Shown here: positions 36,545 through 48,731 of the stretch, piece by piece
Layout: each line of letters starts with the position of its first letter
Numbering within the stretch: the stretch's first letter is position 1
DNA from: Burkholderiales bacterium
Lineage (GTDB): Bacteria; Pseudomonadota; Gammaproteobacteria; Burkholderiales; Burkholderiaceae_E
Direction of reading: 5' to 3'
Length of the DNA stretch: 64,000 bases
NCBI GenBank assembly: GCA_026399835.1
Contig: JAPLQE010000054.1
Location: 1-64,000, forward strand
Made by a program: the position numbers and the translations under genes
The notes under the pieces: generated by a model
Told to the model about the DNA's origin: nothing
What the model saw: the letters and a program-made list of their open reading frames with translations, nothing else
The model's database searches: none

Positions 36545-37740
36545 CGCGACAGCATCCGCCCGACGGGGCGCATCTCGAGCAAGGCCTCGGCCGCACGTTG
36601 CGCGCAGTCACGGCGCAGGGTCTCGTGCAGCCCGGCGAAGCGCTCGGCCAGGCGCGCGGCCAGCAGCGGGTCATCGAGCTGCGCGAGCAGCGCCGCGCCC
36701 ATCGCCTCGGGCGTGGCGCCGTCCTGGATGAACTCGGGCACGACCGTCTCGTTGCACAGGATGTTCGGCAGCCCGATCCACGGCAGGTAGCCCATGCGTC
36801 GCATGATCCGGTAGCTCAGCCAGGCCATGCGGTAGGCGATCACCATCGGACGCCGGTACAGCGCCACCTCGAGCGTGGCCGTGCCGCTGGCGACCAGCAC
36901 CGCGTCGGCGGCCGCCATCGCGTCGTGCGAGTGCCCCATCACCAGGCGCACGTCGGCCCCGTCGGGCAGGTCGGCCGATGCCAGCATCGCACGCAGCCGG
37001 CCGTAGATCGTCTCGGTTGCGGCGGGAACGGCGAAGACCAGGTCCGGCCGGCGGCGCGCGAGCCAGCCGATGGTCGCGATGAAGGCCGGTGCGATGTAGG
37101 TGATCTCGCCGCCGCGGCTGCCGGGCAGCACCGCGACGACCTGCCCCCGCTCGGGCAGCCCGAGCGCGCGCCGGGCGCCCGCCGCATCGGCCTGCATCGG
37201 GATCGCGTCGGCCAGGGGGTGCCCGACGTAGGTCGCCGGCACGCCGGCATCGTCGTAGAGCTTCTGCTCGAAGGGGAAGACCAGCAGCATCCGGTCGACC
37301 GACCGGCGGATCTTCTCGATCCGCTTGCCGCGCCAGGCCCAGATCGAAGGCCCGATGAAGTGCGCGACGCGCACCCCCGATTCGCGCAGGCGGCGCTCCA
37401 GATCGAGGTTGAAGTCGGGCGCGTCGACGCCGACGAACACGTCCGGATGCCAGGCGGCCATCCGGTCATGCAGCCGCGAGCGGATCGCGCGCAGCGCCGG
37501 GTATTCGCGCAGCACCTCGGCATAGCCCCGGACCGCGAGCCGCTCCGACGGCCACCAGGCGTCGAAGCCGCGCGCCGTCATCGCCGGCCCGCCGATGCCG
37601 CCCGCCTGCAGTCCCGACGGGCCGCCCAGGCGCGACTGCAGCCCGTCGAGCACCGCCGAGGCGAGCAGGTCGCCCGAGGTCTCGCCCGCGACCATGCCGA
37701 CCCGCATCGGGGAGGTCTCTACGGGCGGCAGGCTCGACAC
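36541..37740 (-). CDS. lpxB: Lipid-A-disaccharide synthase
   Basis: 399 residues. It joins UDP-2,3-diacylglucosamine and lipid X to form the lipid A disaccharide at the cytoplasmic face of the inner membrane. The family signature [14 protein letters not shown] is at the N-terminus, with [17 protein letters not shown] and LPGSRGGEI further on. The ATG at 37740 gives an 11-residue extension; the ATG at 37707 (MRVGMVAG) is an equally good start. It overlaps rnhB by 4 bp and follows lpxA by 14 bp. Confidence 0.96.
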   Translation of the reverse strand: MSSLPPVETSPMRVGMVAGETSGDLLASAVLDGLQSRLGGPSGLQAGGIGGPAMTARGFDAWWPSERLAVRGYAEVLREYPALRAIRSRLHDRMAAWHPDVFVGVDAPDFNLDLERRLRESGVRVAHFIGPSIWAWRGKRIEKIRRSVDRMLLVFPFEQKLYDDAGVPATYVGHPLADAIPMQADAAGARRALGLPERGQVVAVLPGSRGGEITYIAPAFIATIGWLARRRPDLVFAVPAATETIYGRLRAMLASADLPDGADVRLVMGHSHDAMAAADAVLVASGTATLEVALYRRPMVIAYRMAWLSYRIMRRMGYLPWIGLPNILCNETVVPEFIQDGATPEAMGAALLAQLDDPLLAARLAERFAGLHETLRRDCAQRAAEALLEMRPVGRMLSR

Positions 37741-37754
37741 GACCCGCGGTCCGC

Positions 37755-38585
37755 TCAGCGGACGATGCCGCGCTCAACGCGTGCGAGAAAGCCGGTCAGG
37801 AGTCGCAGCGCATCGGGTGCGGCGAGCGCGGTCGGCGGCAGGGCCGTGCCGGGCGCGGCCTGCGTGCCCAGCTCGGCGAGATCGGCCTCGAGCCGCTCGC
37901 GCGCCTGCGCGAGCGTGAGTTCCGAGCGGTACAGGGTCCGGTAGGCCCGCCGCAGCATCGCCACGGTGTCCGGCTCGAAGCCGCGACGCTTGAGGCCTTC
38001 GGTGTTCAGCCCGTGCGGTGCAGACGGGTTGCCGGTGGCCAGCACGTACGGCGGCACGTCATGCAGCAGGATGGTCCCGGTGCCGGTCATCGCGTGGGCA
38101 CCCACCTTGCAGAACTGGTGGACCTGCGTGCAGCCGCCGAGGATCACGTAGTCGCCGAGCTCGACGTGGCCGCCGAGGTTGGTGGTGTTCGCGAGGATGG
38201 TGTGCGAGCCCACCCGGCAGTCGTGGGCGATGTGCACGTAGGCCATCACCCAGTTGTCGTCGCCGATCCGGGTGACGCCGGTGTCCTGGATCGTGCCGCG
38301 ATTGACCGTCACGCACTCGCGGAAGGTGTTGCCGTCACCGATCTCGAGCGTGGTCGGCTCGCCGCGGTACTTCTTGTCCTGCGGGGGTCCGCCGATCGTG
38401 GCATGCGGATGCACGACATTGCGGCGTCCGAGGGTGGTCGGCCCCTCGATCGTCGCATGTGCGTGGATGCGCGTGCCCGCGCCGATCCGCACGCCGGCGC
38501 CCACGACGGCGAACGGACCGACCTCGACGTCGTCGTCGAGCTCGGCCCCCGGATCCACGACCGCGCTGGGATGGATGCGCGCCAT
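37755..38585 (-). CDS. lpxA: UDP-N-acetylglucosamine acyltransferase
   Basis: 276 residues from ATG 38585. It adds the first 3-hydroxyacyl chain to UDP-GlcNAc in lipid A synthesis. The left-handed beta-helix hexapeptide repeats run from about 2 to 190 (IHPSAVVDPGAELDDDVEVG). The catalytic His is His121 in YVHIAHDCRVG, and GGPPQDKKYRGE is typical. The C-terminal helical part (about 200-276) is slightly longer than in E. coli LpxA. It starts 2 bp after the fabZ stop. Confidence 0.96.
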   Translation of the reverse strand: MARIHPSAVVDPGAELDDDVEVGPFAVVGAGVRIGAGTRIHAHATIEGPTTLGRRNVVHPHATIGGPPQDKKYRGEPTTLEIGDGNTFRECVTVNRGTIQDTGVTRIGDDNWVMAYVHIAHDCRVGSHTILANTTNLGGHVELGDYVILGGCTQVHQFCKVGAHAMTGTGTILLHDVPPYVLATGNPSAPHGLNTEGLKRRGFEPDTVAMLRRAYRTLYRSELTLAQARERLEADLAELGTQAAPGTALPPTALAAPDALRLLTGFLARVERGIVR

Positions 38586-38587
38586 GC

Positions 38588-39070
38588 TCACTCGCCCGTC
38601 GGCCGAGCGGCGGCTGTGGTCGGCGGCGCCACGTCGCGAAGCGTGCACATCAGCTCGGCCTCGGCGGCGACCTGCCCGTCGACGGTGGCCACGCCGCGGA
38701 ACTTGGAGATCGACTTCGCGAACCGCATGATCTCCACCTCCAGACGCAGCTGGTCGCCGGGGCCGACCGGGCGCTTGAAGCGCGCCCCGTCGATGCCGAC
38801 GAAGTAGAACACCGAGCTCGCGTCGGACTTGCGTCCGAGCGTCTCGAACGACAGCACGCCCGCGGCTTGCGCGAGCGCCTCGATCATCAGCACGCCCGGC
38901 ATCACCGGGATGTGCGGGAAATGCCCGACGAAGTAAGGCTCGTTGATCGTCACGTTCTTGATCGCAACGATGCGCTTGCCCGGCTCGAGCTCGAGGACCC
39001 GGTCGATCAGCAGGAACGGGTAGCGGTGCGGCAGGTATTCGAGGATGCCGCGGATGTCGATGGTGGTCAT
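38588..39070 (-). CDS. fabZ: 3-hydroxyacyl-ACP dehydratase FabZ
   Basis: 160 residues of hot-dog fold. It dehydrates 3-hydroxyacyl-ACP in fatty acid synthesis and competes with LpxA and LpxD for the C14-type substrate. The catalytic His50 in [11 protein letters not shown] and Glu64 in LMIEALAQ are present, as is the start [17 protein letters not shown]. The last 15 residues are Pro/Thr-rich and unusual. It overlaps lpxD by 4 bp. Confidence 0.97.
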   Translation of the reverse strand: MTTIDIRGILEYLPHRYPFLLIDRVLELEPGKRIVAIKNVTINEPYFVGHFPHIPVMPGVLMIEALAQAAGVLSFETLGRKSDASSVFYFVGIDGARFKRPVGPGDQLRLEVEIMRFAKSISKFRGVATVDGQVAAEAELMCTLRDVAPPTTAAARPTGE

Positions 39071-40134
39071 TCAGGGTCCTTGGGCGGCTCGCCGGCACGG
39101 GCTTCGAGGCCGCGCAGGCGCTGCCTCAGCCGGGGCAGCTGCTTGAGTGTCGCCGCGGTCCGCTCCCACTGCACGTGGGACTGGAGCGGCCATGCGCCGG
39201 TGTAGAAGCCGGGTTCGTCGACGCTACGCTCGACCAGCGAGAAGCCGCCGATGATCGCACCGTCGCAGATCTCGATGTGTCCGGAGACGCCCACCCCGCC
39301 GCCGATCATGCAGCGCGCGCCGATCGTGGCACTGCCGGCGATGCCGACACAGCCGGCGATCACGGTCTGTGCGCCGATCCTCACGTTGTGGCCGACCTGC
39401 ACGAGGTTGTCGATCTTCACGCCATCGCCGATCTCGGTGTCGTCGAGCGCGCCGCGGTCGATCGCGCAGTTCGCGCCGATCTCGACGTCGTCGCCGATGT
39501 GTACCGAACCGAGCTGGGCGATCTTGACGAAGCCCTCGCGGGACGGGGCGAAGCCGAAGCCGTCGGCACCGATCACGGTGCCGGCATGGACGATCGCGCG
39601 CGCGCCGAGCCTCACGCCCGGGTAGAGGACGACGTTCGGATGCAGGATCGAGTCCGGGCCGACCGAGGCGCCCTCGCCGATCGCGCAGCCGGCGCCGATG
39701 CGGCAGCCCTCGCCGATGCGTGCGCCGGCGGCGATCGTGGCCCCGGGTCCGACGCCCACGCCCGCGCCGAGTCGTGCCGCGACATCGACCCGGGCGAGCG
39801 GATCGATCGCGGCGGCCGCCCGGGGCGGCGCCAGCAGCGACTCGAACCACTGCGACAGCGTCGCGTAGCCGACATACGGGTCGGCGACGATGATCCTCAC
39901 CGCGTCCGCGGGCGCCTCCGCCTGCAGGGCTGCCGAGACGATCAGTGCGCCGGCGCCGCTGTCGCGGGCCGCCTGCGCATGCCGGCGGCCCGAGAGAAAC
40001 GACACCGCATCGGCGCCGGCCGACTCCAGCGACGCGAGCCGGGCGATGCGCCGCGCGCCGTTACCGTGCACCGTGCCGCCGATGCGCTCGGCGATCGCGT
40101 CGACGGAGACCGGAACGGGCAGCGCTCGGTGCAC
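39067..40134 (-). CDS. lpxD: UDP-3-O-(3-hydroxyacyl)glucosamine N-acyltransferase
   Basis: 355 residues. It adds the N-linked acyl chain in the third step of lipid A synthesis. An N-terminal uridine-binding domain (about 1-105) precedes a hexapeptide beta-helix (about 110-320) with [20 protein letters not shown] and the catalytic His region [15 protein letters not shown]-terminal helix carries acyl-carrier contacts. It starts 7 bp after skp and overlaps fabZ by 4 bp. Confidence 0.96.
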   Translation of the reverse strand: MHRALPVPVSVDAIAERIGGTVHGNGARRIARLASLESAGADAVSFLSGRRHAQAARDSGAGALIVSAALQAEAPADAVRIIVADPYVGYATLSQWFESLLAPPRAAAAIDPLARVDVAARLGAGVGVGPGATIAAGARIGEGCRIGAGCAIGEGASVGPDSILHPNVVLYPGVRLGARAIVHAGTVIGADGFGFAPSREGFVKIAQLGSVHIGDDVEIGANCAIDRGALDDTEIGDGVKIDNLVQVGHNVRIGAQTVIAGCVGIAGSATIGARCMIGGGVGVSGHIEICDGAIIGGFSLVERSVDEPGFYTGAWPLQSHVQWERTAATLKQLPRLRQRLRGLEARAGEPPKDPE

Positions 40135-40141
40135 GGGCGCC

Positions 40142-40657
40142 CTACTTCGCCGAGTTCAGCGCGCGCAGCACCTTCTCGGTGACGTCGATCCGCGGTGACA
40201 CATGGACGGCGTCCTGGAAGATCACGTCGTAGCGCTCCTGCTCGGCGATCTGGCGGATCACGCGGTTCGCCCGCTCGATCACGGTCGCCAGTTCCTCGTT
40301 GCGGCGCTGGTTGATGTCCTCGCGGAACTCGCGCTGCTTGCGCTGGAACTCACGATCGAGGTCGGCGAGTTCGCGCTGGCGCCGCAGCCGCTCGCCCTCG
40401 GCGATGACGGTCGCATCGCGCTCGAGCTTCTCGGAGGTCTGCTTGAGGCGGGCGGCCATGTCCTGCAGGTCCTTGTCGCGGCGCGAGAACTCCTGCTGGA
40501 TACGGTCCTGCGCCGACTTCGCGGCGCTGGACTCGCGGATGATCCGCTCCAGGCTCACATAGCCGATCTTGATCGGCGCATCCTGCTGCTGCGCGATCGA
40601 GACGGTCGTCGCTGCGGCGAGAACGCCCGCTGCGGCGAGCCGGACGAGCTTCTTCAT
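40142..40657 (-). CDS. skp: OmpH/Skp-type periplasmic chaperone
   Basis: 171 residues from ATG 40657, chosen because it gives a clean signal peptide ([20 protein letters not shown], then IAQQ); an ATG at 40678 adds seven residues. The mature protein begins [20 protein letters not shown] and continues as a long charged coiled coil (about 50-130), the tentacles that hold unfolded outer-membrane proteins. It sits between bamA and lpxD, its usual place, and works with BamA in outer-membrane protein delivery. Confidence 0.94.
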   Translation of the reverse strand: MKKLVRLAAAGVLAAATTVSIAQQQDAPIKIGYVSLERIIRESSAAKSAQDRIQQEFSRRDKDLQDMAARLKQTSEKLERDATVIAEGERLRRQRELADLDREFQRKQREFREDINQRRNEELATVIERANRVIRQIAEQERYDVIFQDAVHVSPRIDVTEKVLRALNSAK

Positions 40658-40748
40658 CGGATCAGTCCCCTGGGGCACGACGCACCCGGTCGGCGGGCGC
40701 CTCGCGGCGCGCGCATTCTCGCATATCGCCCGGCCGCACGGTCGCGCC

Positions 40749-43025
40749 TCAGAAACCCGTCCCGATCTGGAACTGGAAGCGCTGCGTGCGGTCGCCGGGC
40801 TGCTTGTTGATCGGGAAACCGACCGACAGCTTCAGCGGGCCGAGCGGCGAGAGCCAGTTCAGGCCGAGACCGGTCGAGTAGCGCAGGTCGGTCAGGTCGA
40901 TGGTGTCGGCCCACACGTTGCCGACGTCCACGAAGGTGAACATGCGCACCTGCTGGTCGTTGCCCGCGCCCGGCAGCGGGAACAGGAACTCCGCGCTCGC
41001 CACGATCTTCGACTGGCCGCCGCGCGGATAGTTGTCCGCATCCCGCGGGCCGAGGCTGGCGGCCTCGAAGCCGCGCACCGAGCCGATGCCCCCGGCGTAG
41101 TAGTTCTTGAACAGCGGGTACGGATTGCCGCCGAGCGCCCAGCCACGCGCCACCGAGCCGTAGAAGCCGATCGTGTAGTCCTTCGTCAGCGGCTTGTAGT
41201 ACTGGGTGTCGAAGTTCGCACGGGTGTAGCGCAGGTCGCCGACCGGCAGGGTGAACTCGACGTTGCCGCCCATGTAGAGGCCGCGCGTAGGCGTGAGCGG
41301 GCTGTCGCGTTCGTCGCGGAACCAGCCGATCTGGCCGAGGGCGGCCCAGCTGCTCTCGCCGAAGGTGTCGACGTATTCCTTGTAGCGGGCCGGCGGGTTC
41401 GCGCCGAGCGAGAGGTTGTTGCGCTCGTAGGCGAGGCCGAAGGTGACGCGATCGACCTCGGTGTAGGGAATGCCGAAGCGCATGCCCAGCCCCTGGGTCT
41501 CGATGACGTAGTCGCCCAGCCCGAGCGCGGACGCGTTGAAACGCCGCGTGAAGACATCGAAGCTGCGCGAGATGCCGTCGGGCGTGAAGTACGGATCGGT
41601 GCTCGACAGCGTGATCTGGCGCTGAGTGCGGCCGGTGTTCATGTTCAGGCCGATCGACTTGCCGGTGCCCAGGAAGTTCTGCTGGTTCACCGAGGCGGTC
41701 AGGATCAGCTTGTCGGTGCTCGAGAAGCCCACGCCGATCAGGAACGTGCCGGTGGAGCGCTCGGTCACGTTGACGTTCAGGTCGACCTGATCGGGCGCTT
41801 CCGGCACCGGCACGGTGTCGATGGTGACGTTGGTGAAGTAGCCCAGCCGCGTGAGCCGCTCGCGAGACAGGCGGATCTTGTCGGTGTCGTACCAGGCGCT
41901 CTCGAACTGGCGCAGCTCACGGCGGACCACCTCGTCGCGGCTGCGCGCGTTGCCAGAGATGTTGATCCGGCGCACGTAGGCTCGGCGGCCCGGATCGACC
42001 GTGACGTTGAAGAAGACGGTCCGCTTCTCGCGGTCGACGTCCGGGATGGCATTGATGTTCGCGAATGCGTAGCCGATCGATCCGTAGACCTCGGTCATCG
42101 TGCGCGTCGACTCGGCCAGACGCTGCCCGTTGAGGACATCCCCCTGCCGGACCAGCATCAGCTTGTCGAGCTCGGCTTCCCGACCCAGCGTGTTGCCGCT
42201 GAACTGGAAGCCGGTGACGGTGTAGCGCTCGCCTTCGGTGATGTTCACCGTGATGTAGACGCCCTCACGGTCCGGGTCGATCGAGACCTGCGTGGAATCG
42301 ATCGAGAACTCGAGAAAGCCGCGGTTCAGATAGAACGAGCGAAGACGCTCGAGGTCGCCGGCGAGCTTCTCGCGCGCGTACTGGTCGGTCTTCGTGTACC
42401 AGGAGATCCAGGTCGGCGTGGAGAGCTGCAGCTGGTCGAGCAGTGCGGCCTCGGTGAAGGCCTTGTTCCCGACCACCCGGATCTGCGTGATCCTCGCATC
42501 GGCGCCCTCTTCGATCGCCATCGAGACCGCGACGCGATTGCGCTCGAGCGGCGTGACCGTGGAGGTGACCCGCGCCGCGTACTTGCCGCGCGCGAGGTAC
42601 TGGCGCTTGATCTCCTGCTCGGCACGATCGAGCAGCGCCCGGTCGAAGATCCGCGACTCGGACAGGCCGAGCTCCTTGAGCGCCTTGAGCAGCTGCTCGC
42701 TGGAGATGTCCTTGGAGCCGCTGACCTCGACGGTGGCGATCGAAGGACGCTCCTCGAGGTAGACGACGAGCACCTCGCCCTCCACCTCGAGCCGCACGTC
42801 GTTGAACAGACCTGTCGCATAGAGGGCCCGCAGCGCCTGCGAGGCGCGCTGGTCGTCCAGGCGCTCGCCGACCTTGATCGGCAGATAGCCGAACACCGTG
42901 CCGGGCTCGACGCGCTGGACGCCGACGAGCCGGATGTCACGGACGGTGAAAGGGTCGAACGCCCAAGCGAGCGTGGCAAGCATGCTCGCGGCGAGCGCGA
43001 ACACGGATTTCGCGAGCGGACGCAT
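40749..43025 (-). CDS. bamA: Outer-membrane protein assembly factor BamA
   Basis: 758 residues. A signal peptide (cleaved near WAFDP) is followed by five POTRA domains to about residue 420, for example FTVRDIRLVGVQRVEPGTVF and YTVTGFQFSGNTLGREAELD. The 16-strand beta-barrel after that carries the conserved barrel motif VRGFEAASLGPRD near 645 and ends in FQFQIGTGF with the terminal Phe of the beta signal. It inserts beta-barrel proteins into the outer membrane. It follows rseP by 36 bp. Confidence 0.97.
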   Translation of the reverse strand: MRPLAKSVFALAASMLATLAWAFDPFTVRDIRLVGVQRVEPGTVFGYLPIKVGERLDDQRASQALRALYATGLFNDVRLEVEGEVLVVYLEERPSIATVEVSGSKDISSEQLLKALKELGLSESRIFDRALLDRAEQEIKRQYLARGKYAARVTSTVTPLERNRVAVSMAIEEGADARITQIRVVGNKAFTEAALLDQLQLSTPTWISWYTKTDQYAREKLAGDLERLRSFYLNRGFLEFSIDSTQVSIDPDREGVYITVNITEGERYTVTGFQFSGNTLGREAELDKLMLVRQGDVLNGQRLAESTRTMTEVYGSIGYAFANINAIPDVDREKRTVFFNVTVDPGRRAYVRRINISGNARSRDEVVRRELRQFESAWYDTDKIRLSRERLTRLGYFTNVTIDTVPVPEAPDQVDLNVNVTERSTGTFLIGVGFSSTDKLILTASVNQQNFLGTGKSIGLNMNTGRTQRQITLSSTDPYFTPDGISRSFDVFTRRFNASALGLGDYVIETQGLGMRFGIPYTEVDRVTFGLAYERNNLSLGANPPARYKEYVDTFGESSWAALGQIGWFRDERDSPLTPTRGLYMGGNVEFTLPVGDLRYTRANFDTQYYKPLTKDYTIGFYGSVARGWALGGNPYPLFKNYYAGGIGSVRGFEAASLGPRDADNYPRGGQSKIVASAEFLFPLPGAGNDQQVRMFTFVDVGNVWADTIDLTDLRYSTGLGLNWLSPLGPLKLSVGFPINKQPGDRTQRFQFQIGTGF

Positions 43026-43061
43026 GAAACTCCTGGGTGGCCCGGCGGGCCACCCGGCGCG

Positions 43062-44417
43062 TCACCCGCCGAAAAGCCTGCTCAGATCGTTGAACAGCGC
43101 CACGGCCATCAGCCCGACGATAGCCGCCAGCCCTGCCTTCTGGGTGACCTGCATGAAGCGCTCGGAGAGCGGCCGGCCCTTGATCGCTTCGAGGCCGTAA
43201 TATACCAAATGCCCTCCGTCGAGGACGGGCACCGGCAGCAGGTTGAGCACACCGAGACTCACGCTGATGAGCGCGAGGAAGGCGACGTACGCGAATGCGC
43301 CGACCTTCGCCGACTGTCCCGCGTAGTCGGCGATCGCGACCGGGCCGCTCAGGTTGCGCCAGGACAGGTCGCCGGTCAGCATCTTGCCGAGCATGCGCAG
43401 CGAGAACCACGACATGTCCCAGGTCTGGCGCGCGCCGTAGCCGATCGCATCGATCGGGCCGTGGTCGACCCGCACCATCTCCACACGGTTCTGCAGCGCC
43501 GCGCCGATCCGGCCGACGCTGCGGCCGGCATCCTCGGGTCGATCCGAGCGCTGAGCCTGCGGCACCACCACGATGCGCTGCTCGACACTGGCGCGACGGA
43601 TCGACAGCGCGACCTCGCGCCCGGCGTTCTCGCGCAGGACCTCGATCAGGTCGGTGGCTCGTCCGAGCGGGCGGCCATCGACCGAGACGATCTCGTCGCC
43701 GGCGAGCAGCCCCGCCTTCGCTGCACTGCCATCGGGCGACACCGAGCCGATCGAGACCACGCCGCCGGCGATCTCCAGCCCGAGGCTGCGCATGAAGTCC
43801 TTGTCGAGCTCGCCCGAACCGAGGCCGCCGGTATCGAGCGCAACCTGCAGCGAACGGCCGTCGCGCTGCACCACCAGGCGCGCCTCGCGCTTCTCGACGA
43901 CGGCGTCGATCAGGCGCAGCCGGAACTCGGGCATCGAGCGGATCTCGCGCCCGTCGATCGCGGTGACGCGATCGCCGGCGCGCAGTCCGGCCGCCGCCGC
44001 CTGGGAGCCGGCCACCGGTTCGCCGAGGGCCGCCGCGGGCTCCTCGATGCCGACCATGCCGAGCGAGGCGTACAGGCCGATGGCGAGCACGAAGTTCGCG
44101 AGCGGACCGGCGATGACGATCGCCGAACGCTTGCCCAGGCTCTGCCGGTTGAACGCCCGGTGCACCTCGTGCGCCTCGACCGAGCCCGGACCGCCCTCGC
44201 GCTCGTCGAGCATCCGCACGTAGCCGCCGAGCGGGATCGGCGAGATCGTCCACTCGGTGCGGTCGGCGCCGACGGTGAAGCGCAGCAGCGGCTTGCCGAA
44301 TCCGATCGAGAAGCGCAGCACCTTCACGCCGCACCAGCGGGCGACCGAGTAATGGCCGAGCTCGTGGACGAAGATCAGCAGGGCGAGCGCGAAGAGGAAG
44401 GCGACGAGGGTGGTCAT
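43062..44417 (-). CDS. rseP: Site-2 intramembrane protease RseP
   Basis: 451 residues from ATG 44417. The zinc motif HELGH (residues about 19-23) is in the first membrane helix and the third zinc ligand is in [11 protein letters not shown] near 400. Two PDZ domains lie between them (about 125-205 and 220-300). It cleaves membrane-bound anti-sigma factors such as RseA, so it links envelope stress to sigmaE; it also clears signal peptides. It overlaps dxr by 4 bp. The target anti-sigma factor is not in the window. Confidence 0.96.
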   Translation of the reverse strand: MTTLVAFLFALALLIFVHELGHYSVARWCGVKVLRFSIGFGKPLLRFTVGADRTEWTISPIPLGGYVRMLDEREGGPGSVEAHEVHRAFNRQSLGKRSAIVIAGPLANFVLAIGLYASLGMVGIEEPAAALGEPVAGSQAAAAGLRAGDRVTAIDGREIRSMPEFRLRLIDAVVEKREARLVVQRDGRSLQVALDTGGLGSGELDKDFMRSLGLEIAGGVVSIGSVSPDGSAAKAGLLAGDEIVSVDGRPLGRATDLIEVLRENAGREVALSIRRASVEQRIVVVPQAQRSDRPEDAGRSVGRIGAALQNRVEMVRVDHGPIDAIGYGARQTWDMSWFSLRMLGKMLTGDLSWRNLSGPVAIADYAGQSAKVGAFAYVAFLALISVSLGVLNLLPVPVLDGGHLVYYGLEAIKGRPLSERFMQVTQKAGLAAIVGLMAVALFNDLSRLFGG

Positions 44418-45586
44418 GCGGCGTGCTCCGCGAGGCGAACCCCGGCGTGTGCCCGGGCACACGCATCGAGCGCGAGCACCTCGGCGGTGTCGAGGGGCGC
44501 GGGCGAGGCGCCGAGTGCGTCGAGGACGGCCTCGTTGATCAGGGCGATGTCGGTAAAGCGGATGCGGCGCTCGAGGAATGCGTCGACGGCCACCTCGTTG
44601 GCGGCATTGAGGACGCAGGGCGCTGCGGCCCCGACGGCCAGGGCCTCGCGGGCCAGGCGCAGGCACGGGAAGCGGATCGGGTCGGGGCGCTCGAAGTCCA
44701 GGCGCCCGTGGGCGGCCAGGTCGAGCAGCGACGCCCCGCTGTCGATGCGCTGCGGCCAGGCGAGCGCATGGGCGATCGGCGTTCGCATGTCGGGGTTGCC
44801 GAGCTGCGCGAGGATCGAGCCGTCGACGTACTCGACCATCGAATGCACGAGGCTCTGCGGATGGATCACGACGTCGAGCCGGTCGGGGGGCATGTCGAAC
44901 AGGAAGTGCGCCTCGATCAGCTCGAGGCCCTTGTTCATCATGGTCGCGGAATCGACCGAGATCTTTCGGCCCATGCTCCATTTGGGATGGGCGACCGCCT
45001 GCTCGGGCGTCACCTCGGCCATCCGCGCCAGCTCCATCGAGCGGAACGGTCCGCCCGAGGCGGTCAGCACGATCCGGCGCACCCCTTCCCGCCCGCCGTC
45101 GGCCGGCAGGCACTGGAACACCGCGTTGTGCTCGCTGTCGATCGGCAGTATCCGGGCGCCGCCCTCGCGGACGGCCGCGAGGAAGACCGGGCCGGCCATG
45201 ACGATCGCTTCCTTGTTGGCGAGCAGGATGGTCTTGCCGGCACGGGCCGCAGCCAGCGTGGGCTCGAGGCCGGCGGCACCGACGATCGCGGCCATCACCA
45301 GGTCGGTCTCGGAGGCGGCGGCGACGCGCGCAGCCGCCTCGGGTCCGTCGAGGACCTCGGTCCGGCTGCCGCAGGTCGCCAGCGCGGCGCGCAGCAGCGC
45401 CGCCGAAGCCGGGTCGGACAGCACCGCATACGCCGGCCGATGCGCCAGGCACTGCTGGAGCAGGCGCTCGTGGCTGCGCCGCGCGGTGAGCGCGAACACC
45501 TCGAAGCGGTCGGGGTGGCGCGCGACGACGTCGAGCGTGCTTTCGCCGATCGAGCCCGTCGCGCCGAGGATCGTGATCCGCTGCAT
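44414..45586 (-). CDS. dxr: 1-deoxy-D-xylulose 5-phosphate reductoisomerase
   Basis: 390 residues. It makes 2-C-methyl-D-erythritol 4-phosphate with NADPH in the MEP isoprenoid pathway. The NADPH site [20 protein letters not shown] is at the N-terminus. [23 protein letters not shown] and LTASGGPFR carry metal and substrate residues, and the [20 protein letters not shown] helix is conserved. It starts 7 bp after the cdsA stop. Its product feeds the UppS step encoded in the same operon. Confidence 0.97.
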   Translation of the reverse strand: MQRITILGATGSIGESTLDVVARHPDRFEVFALTARRSHERLLQQCLAHRPAYAVLSDPASAALLRAALATCGSRTEVLDGPEAAARVAAASETDLVMAAIVGAAGLEPTLAAARAGKTILLANKEAIVMAGPVFLAAVREGGARILPIDSEHNAVFQCLPADGGREGVRRIVLTASGGPFRSMELARMAEVTPEQAVAHPKWSMGRKISVDSATMMNKGLELIEAHFLFDMPPDRLDVVIHPQSLVHSMVEYVDGSILAQLGNPDMRTPIAHALAWPQRIDSGASLLDLAAHGRLDFERPDPIRFPCLRLAREALAVGAAAPCVLNAANEVAVDAFLERRIRFTDIALINEAVLDALGASPAPLDTAEVLALDACARAHAGVRLAEHAA

Positions 45587-45593
45587 CGCGCGA

Positions 45594-46445
45594 TTATCGC
45601 AGCAGTTGGAGCAGCAGCAGGCAGCCGGGCATCGTCGGGATCAGGGCGTCGATCCGGTCGAGCACGCCGCCGTGGCCGGGCAGCAGCGTGCCGCTGTCCT
45701 TGACACCGGCCAACCGCTTGAGGAGCGACTCGTAGAGGTCGCCCACGACCGACAGGGCTGCGACCGCTGCCAGCACCGCCACGGTCGCGGCGAGCCCGGC
45801 GCGGGCCGCCACCCAGCTGGAGAAGACGGTGGCCCCGCCGTCCGCGCCGGTGCCGCTGGCCGGCCAGCCGAACGCGACGAGCGCGGCCACCCCGAGCACC
45901 GCCGCGATGCCGCCGGCGACGCCCTCCCAGGTCTTGCCCGGGCTCACGCGGGGCGCGAGCTTGTGGCGTCCGAGCGCGCGGCCGGCGAAGTACGCGCCGA
46001 TGTCGGCGAGCCAGACGATCGCCATGCACGACACCAGCATCGCCGCACCCGCCAGGCGGAGCTCGTAGAGCGCGACCCAGGCGGCCGCCAGCAGCAGCGC
46101 AGCGGCGGGCCAGCCCGGGCCCACCCGCTGCACGCGGGCCAGCGACGCCGGGCCGATCGTCAGCCAGAACAGCAGGCTGGCGGCCGCGAGCACACCGACC
46201 GCGACCGGCGCCGCATCGGCCGGCCGGCCGGTGCGCCAGGCGACGTAGGCGATGCCGGCTGCCGCGAGCGCGGCACCGAGCAGGCGTCCGCCGCGGATCG
46301 AGCCGAGGAGCCGGCCCCACTCCGCGCCGGCGATCGCCAGCAGCGCGAGGGACACCAGGCCCCAGACCCAGGGCGGCGCGAGAAAGATGGACGGGATGAG
46401 GATCGCCAGCAGGACCAGCGCCGTGAGCACCCGTTGACCGAGCAC
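45594..46445 (-). CDS. cdsA: Phosphatidate cytidylyltransferase
   Basis: 283 residues with about eight hydrophobic helices, an inner-membrane enzyme. It makes CDP-diacylglycerol from phosphatidate and CTP. The family signature is visible near the C-terminus: [20 protein letters not shown] followed by [14 protein letters not shown]. The [12 protein letters not shown] loop is also conserved. It follows uppS by 13 bp. Confidence 0.95.
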   Translation of the reverse strand: MLGQRVLTALVLLAILIPSIFLAPPWVWGLVSLALLAIAGAEWGRLLGSIRGGRLLGAALAAAGIAYVAWRTGRPADAAPVAVGVLAAASLLFWLTIGPASLARVQRVGPGWPAAALLLAAAWVALYELRLAGAAMLVSCMAIVWLADIGAYFAGRALGRHKLAPRVSPGKTWEGVAGGIAAVLGVAALVAFGWPASGTGADGGATVFSSWVAARAGLAATVAVLAAVAALSVVGDLYESLLKRLAGVKDSGTLLPGHGGVLDRIDALIPTMPGCLLLLQLLR

Positions 46446-46458
46446 GGGGCGCGCTGCC

Positions 46459-47235
<777 letters not shown>

Positions 47236-47281
47236 CGGTGGGAGGATGCTGGGAGAGGCCCGCGGGCGGCCTCGCCGACCG

Positions 47282-47848
47282 TCAGACGGTCATGATCTCC
47301 TGCTCCTTGGCCTGGAGCAGCTTGTCGATCTCGACGACGAAACGGTCGGTCAGCTTCTGGATGTCGTCCTGGGCGCGACGCTCGTCGTCCTCCGAGATGC
47401 CCTTGGCCTTGAGCAGGTCCTTCAGGTGCGTGTTCGCATCGCGGCGCAGGTTGCGGACCGCGACCTTCGCGTCCTCGCCCTCGCCCTTGACCAGCTTCGC
47501 GAGCTCCTTGCGGCGTTCCTCGGACAGCGGCGGCATCGGCACGCGGATGATCTCGCCGATCATCGAGGGGTTCAGCCCCAGGCCCGACTCGCGGATGGCC
47601 TTGTCGATCGCCTGGCCCATCTTCTTCTCCCAGGGGGAGACGCCGATCGTGCGCGAATCGACCAGCGTCACGTTGGCGACCTGGCTGATCGGCACCTTGC
47701 TGCCGTAGTACTCGACATGCACCTGATCGAGCAGGCCGGCATGCGCGCGGCCGGTGCGGACCTTGGCGAGGTTCGACTTCAGGGACTCGATCGACTTCTG
47801 CATCTTCTGCTCGGTCGACGTGCGGATCTCGGGGATGGTGGTGGCCAT
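47282..47848 (-). CDS. frr: Ribosome recycling factor
   Basis: 188 residues from ATG 47848. It splits the post-termination ribosome with EF-G. The conserved [20 protein letters not shown], the domain II segment [20 protein letters not shown] and the C-terminal helix [20 protein letters not shown] are all present. The two helices that frame domain I are intact. It starts 14 bp after pyrH, the usual order. Confidence 0.97.
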   Translation of the reverse strand: MATTIPEIRTSTEQKMQKSIESLKSNLAKVRTGRAHAGLLDQVHVEYYGSKVPISQVANVTLVDSRTIGVSPWEKKMGQAIDKAIRESGLGLNPSMIGEIIRVPMPPLSEERRKELAKLVKGEGEDAKVAVRNLRRDANTHLKDLLKAKGISEDDERRAQDDIQKLTDRFVVEIDKLLQAKEQEIMTV

Positions 47849-47862
47849 GACGCTCTCCGGGT

Positions 47863-48594
47863 TCAGACGTGCACCAGCGTGCCCTCGTCCTCGCCGAGCA
47901 GCACCCTGCGCAGGGCCCCCTCCTTGAAGATCGAGAACACCTTGATCGGCAGCTTCTGGTCGCGGCACAGGGCGAACGCCGTGGCGTCCATCACCTTCAG
48001 GTCGCGGCCGATCACCTCGTCGAAGCTGATCGTGCGATAGCGTGTCGCCGTGAGATCCTTCATCGGATCGGCACTGTACACCCCGTCCACCTTGGTCGCC
48101 TTGAGCACGATCTGGGCGCCGATCTCGGCGCCACGCAGGGCGGCGGCGGTGTCGGTGGTGAAGAACGGGTTGCCGGTGCCGGCGGCGAAGATCACGACGC
48201 GCCCTTCCTCAAGGTAGCGCAGCGCCTTCGGCCGGATGTACGGCTCGACGACCTGCTCGATCTTGAGGGCGGACATCGTGCGGGCGGCAACGCCCGCGCC
48301 GCGCAGTGCATCCTGCAGCGCCAGTGCGTTCATCACGGTCGCGAGCATGCCCATGTAGTCGGCGGTCGCGCGATCCATGCCTGCGGCCCCGCCGGCCACG
48401 CCGCGGAAGATGTTGCCGCCGCCGATCACGATGGCGAGCTCCACGCCCATGGCGACCGCCTCCGAGACCTGCCTGACCATTCCCTCGATCGTCCCGCGGT
48501 TGATGCCGTAGGCATCCTCGCCCATCAGGGCCTCGCCGGACAGCTTGAGCAGCACGCGGCGGTAGTGGGGGGCGGTCGGGGCGGTGTCGGTCAT
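47863..48594 (-). CDS. pyrH: Uridylate kinase
   Basis: 243 residues from ATG 48594. It phosphorylates UMP to UDP; the bacterial enzyme is a hexamer of the amino-acid kinase fold. [30 protein letters not shown] and [20 protein letters not shown] bind nucleotide, and [13 protein letters not shown] is a family segment. It follows tsf after a longer gap of 137 bp that holds no gene. Confidence 0.97.
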   Translation of the reverse strand: MTDTAPTAPHYRRVLLKLSGEALMGEDAYGINRGTIEGMVRQVSEAVAMGVELAIVIGGGNIFRGVAGGAAGMDRATADYMGMLATVMNALALQDALRGAGVAARTMSALKIEQVVEPYIRPKALRYLEEGRVVIFAAGTGNPFFTTDTAAALRGAEIGAQIVLKATKVDGVYSADPMKDLTATRYRTISFDEVIGRDLKVMDATAFALCRDQKLPIKVFSIFKEGALRRVLLGEDEGTLVHV

Positions 48595-48731
48595 CGGACA
48601 GGGGCTCACGGACGGGGTGGCGGGCGGAGCCGCCGGGGCTGGGGAACGGGCCGGCGCCCAGCGGACCCCGGCCGGATCGGGGCCCGGCGCCCGGACGCGG
48701 CCCGCGCCGCCTCCGGACCGGGCCCGACGGG